Origin: Cyclobacterium sp. SYSU L10401
Lineage (GTDB): Bacteria > Bacteroidota > Bacteroidia > Cytophagales > Cyclobacteriaceae
NCBI RefSeq assembly: GCF_010993705.1
Contig: NZ_WOFO01000003.1
Location: 186,001 to 250,000, forward strand
Direction: 5' to 3'
DNA: 64,000 nt
The notes beneath the pieces were generated by a model, which was given only the letters and a program-made list of their open reading frames with translations, was not told the origin of the DNA and ran no database searches. Position numbers and translations under genes: made by a program. Below are positions 8,618 to 17,755 of the stretch, one piece after another. Position 1 is the first letter of the stretch. Each line of letters opens with the position of its first letter.

Positions 8618-9211
8618 ATGATAACTGATAATTCTTATTCGGTTCCGGAGCTGGTAAATTTGTTAAAAGCTGGTGATCCCAATGCTTTTCGGCAACTTTA
8701 TGATCAGTTTGCATCAAAAATTCTGAACACCTGCAAGCAGATGTATTTGTCACATGAAGATGCAGAGGAGGTGGTTCAGGAAGTGTTTTTAAAGGTTTGG
8801 GAAAAAAGGGAAAGCTTAGATTGCTCCTTGTCTTTTAACGCCTATCTGTTCACTATCATGAGATTTTCTATTTTTAAAAGGTCCCGGAAACAGGCTTTGG
8901 AAATTGCTTACAAAACCTACCAACTGAACTACGGGGTTCGCACAGATTGCTGTACGGAGGAGGAATTGGCATTTGAAGAATTGAAGGGTTTTTCGGAAAA
9001 GATCATCAACTCCCTTCCCAAGGGGCAACAGCAAATTTTTAAGCTGAAATTCACCGAACATCTTACTGCTGATGAAATTGCCTGTAAACTGCATTTATCG
9101 AAAAGAACGGTGGAAAACCAATTATATAGAGCAAATAAAAGGTTAAAACAGGAGTTTTTATCCAATGATCTGGTTCCGTCGGATTTGTTTTTTTTGTTTT
9201 TGATTTTTTAA
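8618..9211 (+). CDS. ECF RNA polymerase sigma factor (FecI-like)
   Basis: A 197-residue sigma-70-family factor. Region 2 is visible as FRQLYDQFASKILNTCKQMY followed by HEDAEEVVQEVFLKVWEKRE; region 4 is LPKGQQQIFKLKF...LTADEIACKLHLSKRTVENQLYRA, with a clear helix-turn-helix. It is followed by a FecR-like anti-sigma gene and a SusC receptor bearing an STN domain, the standard Bacteroidota cell-surface signalling set-up (family knowledge). It probably switches on the acid-sugar locus when the receptor is occupied. The hydrophobic C-terminal tail (DLFFLFLIF) is unusual. Confidence 0.93.
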   Translation: MITDNSYSVPELVNLLKAGDPNAFRQLYDQFASKILNTCKQMYLSHEDAEEVVQEVFLKVWEKRESLDCSLSFNAYLFTIMRFSIFKRSRKQALEIAYKTYQLNYGVRTDCCTEEELAFEELKGFSEKIINSLPKGQQQIFKLKFTEHLTADEIACKLHLSKRTVENQLYRANKRLKQEFLSNDLVPSDLFFLFLIF

Positions 9212-9338
9212 GAAACCATACCTAAAATTTTTGATTTCATAAAAACGGGTTAATCCATTAATAAATATGGAAAAATTATTTTCTGCATGAGTAAATGCCC
9301 TGTGTTAGGGATATATACCATATAACCTGGCAGAAAAA

Positions 9339-10367
9339 ATGAAGGACTTTACCCAAAAATGGAAGCAATTTCATGAAGGCAAGCTTTCCGGAACGGATGC
9401 AAAATCCTTTTTGGAGCACCTGAATAGTCCCGAAGGCAAAGTTGATTTTCAAAAGCTGTTGAAGATGATTTGGGAGGCGGAAAATGTGCCTGAGCGAAAT
9501 GAGTCCACTCCTGCTGGGAAGTCATCCAACCTGAATTCCTTCAATCGGCAAAAAAAAAGAGAGGAATTGAAAAACCATAAACCAGGTAAACAGCTTTCTG
9601 TTCTTACCTGGATCCGTTATGCTGCTTCATTAATAGCCATTATCCTTATTTTGAAGGAATGGGGTTTGATTAACCCGAACTCATCACAGCAAGGGAATTT
9701 TCCTTTGGTAAAAGAAACGGAATGGGTCATAAAATCAAATCCTAAAGGGATCAAATCCAGGATTCTATTACCTGACAGCTCTTTGGTGTTTTTAAATGCC
9801 GACAGTCAAATCAGGTACCCTAGGGATTTTACTATCAACAGGCGGGTAATATTAACGGGTGAAGCATTTTTTGATGTAAGAAAAAGGGAGGGAAAGCCAT
9901 TTTATGTGCAGGCCGGACCGGTCTCCACTACCGTGCTGGGCACTTCTTTTAATGTAAATACAGACTACCTGGAATCCATAGAAATTGCTTTAGCCACAGG
10001 AAAAGTGCGGATTCTAAATGAAAATACTGGAAAGGATATACTGCTTCAACCCGGAGAAGCAGGTAAAATATCCAGAACGACCCAATCCATCCAAATATTT
10101 GATGTGGATCCCAGCAAAATTTCTCTTTGGAAGGAGGGAATTCTCCATTTTGATAAAGAACCCTTTCAACTTGTGATTAAGAAATTGGAAAACTGGTACG
10201 GGGTCCAAATTTCAGTAAAGGGAGAAATTCCAAATGAGCTTTGTTCCGGGACATTTCAAAAGAAAGCATACCTGAGCGATGTTCTTAATGTCTTAGGACA
10301 CTCATTACGTTTTGAATTTGATTTAAATGGAAAGAATGTAGCCATTTATCCCTCTTTACCGGCATAA
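9339..10367 (+). CDS. FecR-family anti-sigma factor / regulator
   Basis: A 342-residue single-pass inner-membrane protein. A cytoplasmic N-terminal part with a basic stretch is followed by a transmembrane helix around residues 85-105 (WIRYAASLIAIILILKEW). The periplasmic FecR domain shows SRILLPDSSLVFLNADSQIRYP, VILTGEAFFDVRKREGKPFYV and TTVLGTSFNVNTD. The C-terminal DUF4974-type domain begins near PFQLVIKKLENWYGV. It would hold the ECF sigma factor until a signal from the STN domain of the SusC protein arrives. It lies 127 bp after the sigma gene and 47 bp before the receptor gene. Confidence 0.92.
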   Translation: MKDFTQKWKQFHEGKLSGTDAKSFLEHLNSPEGKVDFQKLLKMIWEAENVPERNESTPAGKSSNLNSFNRQKKREELKNHKPGKQLSVLTWIRYAASLIAIILILKEWGLINPNSSQQGNFPLVKETEWVIKSNPKGIKSRILLPDSSLVFLNADSQIRYPRDFTINRRVILTGEAFFDVRKREGKPFYVQAGPVSTTVLGTSFNVNTDYLESIEIALATGKVRILNENTGKDILLQPGEAGKISRTTQSIQIFDVDPSKISLWKEGILHFDKEPFQLVIKKLENWYGVQISVKGEIPNELCSGTFQKKAYLSDVLNVLGHSLRFEFDLNGKNVAIYPSLPA

Positions 10368-10414
10368 ATGGACTGACTTATATACCTCTAATTTTAACCA
10401 ATACCCAAAATCCT

Positions 10415-13400
10415 ATGAAGCATGTTTTATTAAAACCCTTTGAAAATCTGAAAGTCAGGATACTGGCTTTAGGAATCCTAGGCATACTGGTATGTCCTGC
10501 CGGTTATGCCATGGACAGTGTGAAAAGTATTGAAGATGTGTTTATCAAAATGGATATCAGGCAGGGAAGCTTGCAGGATTTACTGGCACACATCGAAAGC
10601 AAAACAGAATACCGTTTCTTTTATACGGAAAGCGGACTCAATGATCAGGAGGTAGTAGCGTTGAATCTGATCAAAGGAAGTGTTGCTGAAATTCTGAAAG
10701 AATTGGCCCGTGAAAAAGGGCTACATTTCAAACAGGTAAACAATAGCATCAGTGTGCGGTTTATCCATGATCATTCCAAAGAAAAGGAACTGGAGATCGA
10801 TCTTTATCGGGCAGACATAGAGGTTTCTGGTAAGGTAATAGCCGAATCAGGTGAGCCATTGCCAGGCGTTGCAGTATCTGTAGCCGGCACCACCATCGGT
10901 ACCATCACCAATATTGATGGTGAGTTTTCTCTCACAGTACCAGAGGATGGGGTTTTGTTGGTTTCTTATATTGGTTTTGCCACCCAACAGGTCAATATCA
11001 ATTCCAGGTCTGTCATCAATATTACCCTGATGGAAGACATAGCAGGTTTGGAAGAGGTAGTAGTAACAGCACTGGGGATTAAGAAAGAAGCTAAGAGCCT
11101 CGGATATGCTACGTCAACGGTCGAATCGGAGGAGATGACCATCAACAGAACCCCGAATTTCATGAACGCTCTCCAGGGCAAGGTAGCTGGGGTGAACATT
11201 ACCCCAATGGGGTCCGGGCCGCAGGGAAGCAGTAAGGTCCGGATCAGGGGAGTGTCCTCTTTTGGAGGAAACAATTCACCCTTAATAGTGGTCAATGGGG
11301 TGCCCATAGACAATACCAATTTTGGGGTAAGTGGAGATGTATCCGAGGTGGGTAGCAATCGAAAATCTGATAGTGGAGATGGATTGAGCAGTATCAATCC
11401 GGACGATATTACTTCCATGTCAGTTTTAAAAGGAGCGGCTGCTTCTGCACTTTATGGTGCCAGAGCCAAGGATGGCGTCATCATGATAACCACCAGAAAC
11501 AGGGCTACCGGGTCAGGAATCCAGGTAGAACTCAATTCTAACTTTACGACAGATACCCCGCTTGATTTTACAGATTACCAATACGAATACGGGCAAGGTG
11601 AAGGAGGGGTAAGGCCTAATTCTCCCAGACCAGTTTCCGGCGTCTGGAGTTTCGGAGAAAAATTTGAGCCGGGAATGACCCAGATTTTATTTGATGGGAT
11701 CGAGGTACCCTACGAACCTCAGCCAAACAAAGTACGGGATTACTACCGTAATGGATCTACTTTTTCCAATACCATTACACTCTCTTCAGGAGGAGAAAAT
11801 GGTGGGTTTAGTCTATCAGTAGCCAATATGGATAGCAAGGCCATTCTTCCGGGTTCCAACTATAACAGGAAGACCATTAATTTGGGATTCACACAAAACA
11901 TCAAAAATCTAACCGTCTCCGGAAATGTAAATTATTCCAAAGAAGACCGGATCAATCCTCCGAATATTGCTGAGCAGGACTTTAGTCCGGTGGTCATTTA
12001 TACCCTGGCTACCTCAATGCCGATGGATCTGTTGGAACAATACGCCTTTGATGAAAATGGGGATGAATTTCCCTATTCCAGGTTTACCAATAGGACCAAT
12101 CCCTATTTTGCGTTATCCCGATTTGAAAACAATGTACGTGACAGGGTCTATGGCAATATTACAGCCAGGTATGAATTTACAGATTGGCTGTATTTGCAGG
12201 GAAGGTTTGGTCAGGATTTTTACTCCCGGGATTCGGAGTATAACCTTCCCACAGGTTCACAAAGGCAATCATCACCACCTCCGGGTTTTGTGAATGGGCA
12301 ATATATCCAGGATCTAAGGCGATTCAGGGAGGTAAATGCGGATTTCTTGCTTGGAATAGACCGCACATTCGGTGATTTTGGACTACTGGTAAATTTGGGA
12401 GGTAATCAAATGTACAGAAGGTTGGATGTGAACACCCTTTTGGGAGAGAATTTTTATACCCGTGGTCTGTACACCATCGGCAATTCCAGTAAGATTACTA
12501 CCAATTACACGATTTCGGAAAGGCAGGTGAACTCTTTGTACGCAAGTACAGAATTGTCTTACAGGGGTTATTTATACCTCAACGGAACCGTCAGAAACGA
12601 TTGGTTTTCTACCCTCTCCCCGGCCAACAGAAGCATACTCTACCCTTCCATAACCGGTAGTTTTGTATTTTCTCAGGCATTTGCCAATTTACCAAACTGG
12701 ATCTCGTTTGGAAAAATCCGGTTAGCTTATGCTGAAGTAGGTAGTGATACGGATGTTCAGCCCTATGCCAATAACCTTTTTTATAACATCAACCAGCAGC
12801 AATTCCCCAATTCCAATGGCATTGCCCAGCCGGTAGGAGCAATCAGTGGTTCTGTGGTTCCCAATGATGACCTCAGGCCCATGAGGGTAACTGAAAAAGA
12901 AATTGGCCTGGAAATGACCCTTTTTGATAATCTTCGGTTTGAAGTTTCCTATTATGATAAATTGTCATCCGATCAGATCCTGCAGGCTCAGATTTCAGAT
13001 GGCTCGGGTTTCCTGAATCAGTTGATTAATGTGGGTGAAAGTCAAAACCAAGGGGTTGAAATGTTTGCCGCTATCTCTCCGGTGACTACCAATAGTTTTA
13101 ATTGGAATTTCAGTGCCAATGCCTCTTACAATCAATCCAAAGTGCTGAGCCTGGGAGATGATGTGGATGGCAGTTTTATAACGGTAGGTACAGCCGAGTT
13201 TCATGGTGAAGTAAGGCAGGAGGTTGGAAAGCCAATGGCCCAGTTATATGGATGGGGATACCTTAGGGACGAACAGGGGCGACAGATATTTGATCCCAAT
13301 AACGGAAGGCCACTTCGTTCAAACCAACAATTGAATTTTGGAACTGCCATCCCCATTTGGGTAGGTGGTTTTACCAATGGTTTCACCTTTAAGAATTTGA

Positions 13401-13876
13401 ATTTTTCCTTTCTGATTGACTACAAGCTCGGTCATAAAATGATTTCAGGTACGCATACCAATGCCTACCGGCATGGCCTGGATAAGGCTACCCTGGTAGG
13501 TCGGGACCAGGGTTTCGTAGTGGGTGATGGCGTAAACCCAAATGGGGAAATAAATACAGCCCAATCACCTGTTCAAACCTATTATGAAACCATACGGTCC
13601 GGCAGGATGTCGGAGCAATCTGTATTCAATGCTGGTTCCTGGCAGTTAAGACAGTTAACCCTGGGTTATGACTTTACATCCCTAATCCCGGAAAATAATT
13701 TTATCAGAGGACTTCGACTGAACCTGGTTTCCAATAATGTGGCGGTGCTGAAGAAGTGGGTACCCCACATTCACCCGGATCAAAATGGCATCATATCAGA
13801 CAATAATGCAGGACTGGAAGCAACAGGTTTACCTGTAACCAGAAGCACGGGATTCAACTTAAATGTGAAATTTTAA
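10415..13876 (+). CDS. SusC-like TonB-dependent receptor with STN signalling domain
   Basis: An outer-membrane active transporter of 1153 residues. After the signal peptide (cleavage near AGYAMDS) comes an STN domain (about residues 45-115, MDIRQGSLQDLLAHIESKTEYRFFY), a carboxypeptidase-like beta-sandwich (about 130-205, VSGKVIAESGEPLPGV), the plug with the SusC hallmark ILKGAAASALYGARAKDGVIMITT-like block near residues 338-360, and the 22-strand barrel. The STN domain should contact FecR in the periplasm, linking transport to sigma release. The SusD partner follows 51 bp downstream. By context the ligand is likely an acidic sugar or an oligomer containing one. Confidence 0.95.
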   Translation: MKHVLLKPFENLKVRILALGILGILVCPAGYAMDSVKSIEDVFIKMDIRQGSLQDLLAHIESKTEYRFFYTESGLNDQEVVALNLIKGSVAEILKELAREKGLHFKQVNNSISVRFIHDHSKEKELEIDLYRADIEVSGKVIAESGEPLPGVAVSVAGTTIGTITNIDGEFSLTVPEDGVLLVSYIGFATQQVNINSRSVINITLMEDIAGLEEVVVTALGIKKEAKSLGYATSTVESEEMTINRTPNFMNALQGKVAGVNITPMGSGPQGSSKVRIRGVSSFGGNNSPLIVVNGVPIDNTNFGVSGDVSEVGSNRKSDSGDGLSSINPDDITSMSVLKGAAASALYGARAKDGVIMITTRNRATGSGIQVELNSNFTTDTPLDFTDYQYEYGQGEGGVRPNSPRPVSGVWSFGEKFEPGMTQILFDGIEVPYEPQPNKVRDYYRNGSTFSNTITLSSGGENGGFSLSVANMDSKAILPGSNYNRKTINLGFTQNIKNLTVSGNVNYSKEDRINPPNIAEQDFSPVVIYTLATSMPMDLLEQYAFDENGDEFPYSRFTNRTNPYFALSRFENNVRDRVYGNITARYEFTDWLYLQGRFGQDFYSRDSEYNLPTGSQRQSSPPPGFVNGQYIQDLRRFREVNADFLLGIDRTFGDFGLLVNLGGNQMYRRLDVNTLLGENFYTRGLYTIGNSSKITTNYTISERQVNSLYASTELSYRGYLYLNGTVRNDWFSTLSPANRSILYPSITGSFVFSQAFANLPNWISFGKIRLAYAEVGSDTDVQPYANNLFYNINQQQFPNSNGIAQPVGAISGSVVPNDDLRPMRVTEKEIGLEMTLFDNLRFEVSYYDKLSSDQILQAQISDGSGFLNQLINVGESQNQGVEMFAAISPVTTNSFNWNFSANASYNQSKVLSLGDDVDGSFITVGTAEFHGEVRQEVGKPMAQLYGWGYLRDEQGRQIFDPNNGRPLRSNQQLNFGTAIPIWVGGFTNGFTFKNLNFSFLIDYKLGHKMISGTHTNAYRHGLDKATLVGRDQGFVVGDGVNPNGEINTAQSPVQTYYETIRSGRMSEQSVFNAGSWQLRQLTLGYDFTSLIPENNFIRGLRLNLVSNNVAVLKKWVPHIHPDQNGIISDNNAGLEATGLPVTRSTGFNLNVKF

Positions 13877-13927
13877 GGATGAATTGCCTCATTAAATCTT
13901 TGATAACTACGAAAAAATATAACTGAA

Positions 13928-15460
13928 ATGAAAAAGTCAAAAATAATATACCTGATTAAAGGGCTGCTTGTGGTTTTCTGCATTGGCTCCTGTGATGAAG
14001 GTTTTGATGAAATGAACACCAATCCGGTGCGGCTTACTTCTCTTGACCCCACCTTCCAATTGAATCAAGCCATTATTTCCAGTTCGCCCGGGTATAACAA
14101 CCTGACCTACGAAACAACGATTGTCAAGCAAATGATTACTCCATTTCAGGGAGTGGGTACGGGAGGAAACCTTAATCAGGACAATCGATCTGCCACCCAG
14201 GGAAACTGGCAAACCGGATACCGGACCATTGTGAAGAATTTAATTGATGGTCTGGAAAGTCTGGGAGAGACGCCAGAAAGAACCAATCTGTATAATATCA
14301 TGCGTATCTGGAAAGCCCATGCCTTTATGATGCTGACCGATACCTATGGGGACATTCCTTATTCTGAAGCAGGGTTGGGATATATTTCGGGAAATGTATT
14401 CCCAAAGTACGATTCGCAGGAAGCCATTTATACCAGCATCCTGAATGATCTGGAAATGGCCGTTCAGGGCCTGGATGAGACCAAGGACCCCATCAACCAG
14501 GAAATTCTTTATAGCGGAAATATCGGGCAATGGAAGAGGTTGGGCAATTCCCTGTTGTTACGGGCAGCCATGCGGATGGTAAAAGTCGCCCCGGCTACAG
14601 CTTCAGAGTATGCATTAAAGGCAGTCAATGGAGGCCTGATGCAGTCCAACGAAGACAATGCGGTGGTAAGGCACAATGCCGACTACCGGAACAATGTTGG
14701 TACCAATCTAAATGGGGGACAAGCGCCTTTTTATTACCTGGATGAAGATTTTGTTAATTTTCTTCAAAGCAACAACGACCCAAGGTTAGCATCCATTGCC
14801 GTAAGGTATGTGGGAGCCTTGAGTGGAGGAGAGCAAGTGGAGGCAAATGCCAACAGGTCTCCGGAGATCCAAATCGGGATGCCACAGGGATATGACAACA
14901 CCACCATTATTCCCGTAGCAGAAGCTGCCGGCCTCGCCAGTTTATTTAGTTATAGTCAGTTGGATCGCACCCGGTTGGGAAATCCCGAGGCACCTAACTT
15001 TCTGGTAACCTATTCCCAAACGCTGTTACTACATGCCGAAGCGGCTGCCAGGGGATGGGTGCCGGGAGATGCAGAACAGCTCTATCATGATGGCATCAGG
15101 GCGCATATGGAACAAATGGCCTTTTGGCCCAATGACACAGAAATAGAACAGGAAGCCATTGATGCCTACATTGAGAGTCATCCGCTGGAAACTGGTAAAG
15201 AACTGGAACTGATCAATACACAATATTGGGTATCTTCTTTTCTTATTGGACCTGAAACCTGGGTAAACTTCAGGAGAAGTGGCTACCCATTGGTTAACCC
15301 CAACCCCTATCCGGGAAGTGACTTGCAAAATGAAGATTTCATCAGACGGTTAACCTATCCGGACTCAGAATTGACCGTGAACAAGGAAAATGTAGACCAG
15401 GCAACCAGTCGGATGGGCCCGGATGTATTGGATACCCGGGTTTGGTGGGATGTAAAGTAG
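13928..15460 (+). CDS. SusD/RagB-like surface lipoprotein (SusD-like_2 type)
   Basis: A 510-residue lipoprotein; the signal peptide ends in VFCIGSC with Cys22 as the lipidated residue. DEGFDEMNTNPVRLTSLDP right after the Cys, YNIMRIWKAHAFMMLTDTYGDIPYSEA and TYSQTLLLHAEAAARGW are typical of the SusD-like helical TPR fold (PF12771-type). It covers the SusC pore and binds the substrate outside the cell. It directly follows the SusC gene and precedes the catabolic genes, so it belongs to the same operon. Confidence 0.93.
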   Translation: MKKSKIIYLIKGLLVVFCIGSCDEGFDEMNTNPVRLTSLDPTFQLNQAIISSSPGYNNLTYETTIVKQMITPFQGVGTGGNLNQDNRSATQGNWQTGYRTIVKNLIDGLESLGETPERTNLYNIMRIWKAHAFMMLTDTYGDIPYSEAGLGYISGNVFPKYDSQEAIYTSILNDLEMAVQGLDETKDPINQEILYSGNIGQWKRLGNSLLLRAAMRMVKVAPATASEYALKAVNGGLMQSNEDNAVVRHNADYRNNVGTNLNGGQAPFYYLDEDFVNFLQSNNDPRLASIAVRYVGALSGGEQVEANANRSPEIQIGMPQGYDNTTIIPVAEAAGLASLFSYSQLDRTRLGNPEAPNFLVTYSQTLLLHAEAAARGWVPGDAEQLYHDGIRAHMEQMAFWPNDTEIEQEAIDAYIESHPLETGKELELINTQYWVSSFLIGPETWVNFRRSGYPLVNPNPYPGSDLQNEDFIRRLTYPDSELTVNKENVDQATSRMGPDVLDTRVWWDVK

Positions 15461-15522
15461 GTTTTTATTTATAAAATTCTAACTTTAATACTTTCTTCCA
15501 AATAACCAACCTAAGATATGGC

Positions 15523-16293
15523 ATGAAGCAAATTAAAAAACGATTGAAATCCGGTGAAACCTTGATTGGTTGCTGGTTGAATTTAGGCAGTTCCATTACA
15601 GCTGAAATTGTAGGCCTTTCGGGCTTCGATTGGGTGCTGATAGACCTGGAGCATGGTGCAGGAGAACCCAAAGACCTGCTGCACCAACTCCAGGCCCTGG
15701 AGCATACCCGGGCCGCTGCCATAGTGAGGGTAGAAAGTCACCAAAAGGAGCGCATTCACCGGGTGCTGGACCTGGGTGCAGAAGGGGTCATGTGTCCCCG
15801 GGTTTATTCAGCCGAAGAGGCCAACACAGCAGTCAGGGGAATGCATTACCCGCCAAAAGGTATTCGGGGAGTGGCTAAAATGGTTCGGGCTACCGGCTTT
15901 GGAAAAGCCTTCGACCAATATAAATCGGGCACATCTGAAAGCATTTTGGGTATCATTCAAATAGAAACCGTCGAAGCCCTGGAGGAACTTGATCAAATAG
16001 CCAATACCTCAGGGGTAGATGTCTTGTTTATTGGTCCTGCTGATTTGACTGTCGCATTGGGTATTGATGGTGATCTGAACCACCCCTTATTTCTTGAAGC
16101 TGTTGACCGGATTGTCAAAGCTGCTAAAAAAGCCTCCAAAGCAGTGGGGATTTTAATTTTTGACCCCGAGGATTTTAAGAAGTACCAGGAGATGGGCATT
16201 CAGTTGATAGCCTGTGGGTCGGACGCCACCTTTGTTGCTTCTGGTGCCAGGGAGCTGCATGGTAAACTTAGCCAATACAAAAAATCCAGTTAA
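15523..16293 (+). CDS. HpcH/HpaI (GarL-like) class II aldolase
   Basis: A 256-residue cytosolic TIM-barrel aldolase. The catalytic-base region WVLIDLEHGAGEP (His46), IVRVES, VMCPRV, the metal-ligand Glu in IIQIETVEALEE and the Asp in GPADLTVALGIDG are all present, as in 2-keto-3-deoxyglucarate and 4-hydroxy-2-oxo-acid aldolases. These split 2-keto-3-deoxy acids to pyruvate plus an aldehyde (tartronate semialdehyde, glyoxylate or another). Its neighbours encode a glucarate-dehydratase-like enzyme and a tartronate-semialdehyde-reductase-like enzyme, so a GarL-type role is likely. It abuts the GntP permease gene with no gap (TAA directly followed by ATG). Confidence 0.88.
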   Translation: MKQIKKRLKSGETLIGCWLNLGSSITAEIVGLSGFDWVLIDLEHGAGEPKDLLHQLQALEHTRAAAIVRVESHQKERIHRVLDLGAEGVMCPRVYSAEEANTAVRGMHYPPKGIRGVAKMVRATGFGKAFDQYKSGTSESILGIIQIETVEALEELDQIANTSGVDVLFIGPADLTVALGIDGDLNHPLFLEAVDRIVKAAKKASKAVGILIFDPEDFKKYQEMGIQLIACGSDATFVASGARELHGKLSQYKKSS

Positions 16294-17727
16294 ATGATAC
16301 AGGATCCCTTTGTCATTTTATTGGTAGGTATGCTGATGGTAGTCGGAGGGATTTTAGCAGGCAAGTTAAACCCCTTTATGGCGCTGCTTCTTGCCGCCCT
16401 GGTGGTGGCCTGGATGACTCCCAGTCGGGCAATTGTGGAATTTGCACTCAGTAAAGGGCAGTCCGAAACTGCTGCCAATGCCCTGGCATCTACCTCCATT
16501 GGAGAACGGATAGCCGGAGCATTTGGAAATACCGTAGGGAAAATCGGAATCCTGATAGCCATGGCAGCGATCATCGGTAAATCCATGCTAATGAGTGGGG
16601 CAGCAGAGCGGATTGTACGTTCCATCCTGGGCCTGACAGGAGAAAAAAATGCCCCTCTGGCATTTTTGAGCGGCAGTTTTTTCTTGGGTATCCCTGTTTT
16701 CTTCGATACCGTTTTTTACCTCATGATCCCATTGGCCAAAGCCATGGCGATGCGGTTAAAGAAAAGTTATTTGTTACTGGTGCTTTGCATTACTGCCGGC
16801 GCAGCTATGGCCAATTCTCTGGTGCCCCCTACACCCGGTCCTTTATTTCTGATTGCAGAAATGAACATTCCTATTGGCATGATGATGGTTGGCGGGTTTT
16901 TGGTAGGCCTGGTTACCATAGCAGCAGGATATATCTTTGCCGTTTGGACCAATAAACGAAACCAAATCCCTTTAAGGGACTCCTTGGATGCACCCTTAAA
17001 AGAAATTCAATCGCTGGCCGACATGGATAGCAATCGTTTGCCGTCTCTGGGTTTTTCTTTATCTCCCATTTTGGTCCCGCTTTTATTGATTACCGGCAGT
17101 GCTACCATCAGTACCTTTTGGGGCAGTATTGAAGGGGGGACAGCAGGGATGATTTTTGATGTGGTACATTTCCTTGGAGAGAAAAATATGGCGTTGATAC
17201 TGGGTGCATTGGCCGCTTTGCTGACCCTGTATTTTCAGCAGGACAAGGAAAGAGCAGGCATGAAGGGAGCTGTTCAGGCAGCCCTGACCAGTGGAGGAGT
17301 GATCATTTTGATCACAGCAGCCGGTGGTGCTTTCGGGGCCATGCTACAGCAGACTGGAATAAGTGTCCGGATAGAATCGTTGACCGAGGGTTTTCAGATG
17401 GCTTTGATCCCATTGGCCTTTTTTATTACAGCTCTGGTAAGAACAGCCCAGGGTTCTGCAACAGTAGCCATGATAACGGCTTCTGGCATACTATCCGGAA
17501 TGTCCACAGCAGGATTGGAGTACCATCACCTATACCTTGGACTTTCCATAGCCTGTGGATCCAAACTGATACCCTGGATGAATGACAGTGGTTTCTGGAT
17601 CGTATGCAAAATGAGTAACCTGACAGAAAAAGAAGCTTTAAAGACTTTCTCACCTTTATTGACAATTATGGGAGTAGTTGGATTGATCACCATTTTGGTA
17701 GCTGCAAAACTTTTCCCATTGGTTTAA
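16294..17727 (+). CDS. GntP-family permease for sugar acids
   Basis: A 477-residue inner-membrane transporter with about 12 hydrophobic segments. Family features include LVGMLMVVGGILAGKLNPF at the N-terminus, ASTSIGERIAGAFGNTVGKIG, FFLGIPVFFDTVFYL, NSLVPPTPGPLFLI and TAQGSATVAMITASG, the conserved regions of gluconate:H+ symporters. The ATG starts immediately after the stop of the aldolase gene, indicating coupled translation. It presumably brings aldonate, aldarate or dehydrated keto-acid intermediates from the periplasm into the cytosol. Confidence 0.92.
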   Translation: MIQDPFVILLVGMLMVVGGILAGKLNPFMALLLAALVVAWMTPSRAIVEFALSKGQSETAANALASTSIGERIAGAFGNTVGKIGILIAMAAIIGKSMLMSGAAERIVRSILGLTGEKNAPLAFLSGSFFLGIPVFFDTVFYLMIPLAKAMAMRLKKSYLLLVLCITAGAAMANSLVPPTPGPLFLIAEMNIPIGMMMVGGFLVGLVTIAAGYIFAVWTNKRNQIPLRDSLDAPLKEIQSLADMDSNRLPSLGFSLSPILVPLLLITGSATISTFWGSIEGGTAGMIFDVVHFLGEKNMALILGALAALLTLYFQQDKERAGMKGAVQAALTSGGVIILITAAGGAFGAMLQQTGISVRIESLTEGFQMALIPLAFFITALVRTAQGSATVAMITASGILSGMSTAGLEYHHLYLGLSIACGSKLIPWMNDSGFWIVCKMSNLTEKEALKTFSPLLTIMGVVGLITILVAAKLFPLV

Positions 17728-17755
17728 AACTATAACATGATAAACCCATTGAACT

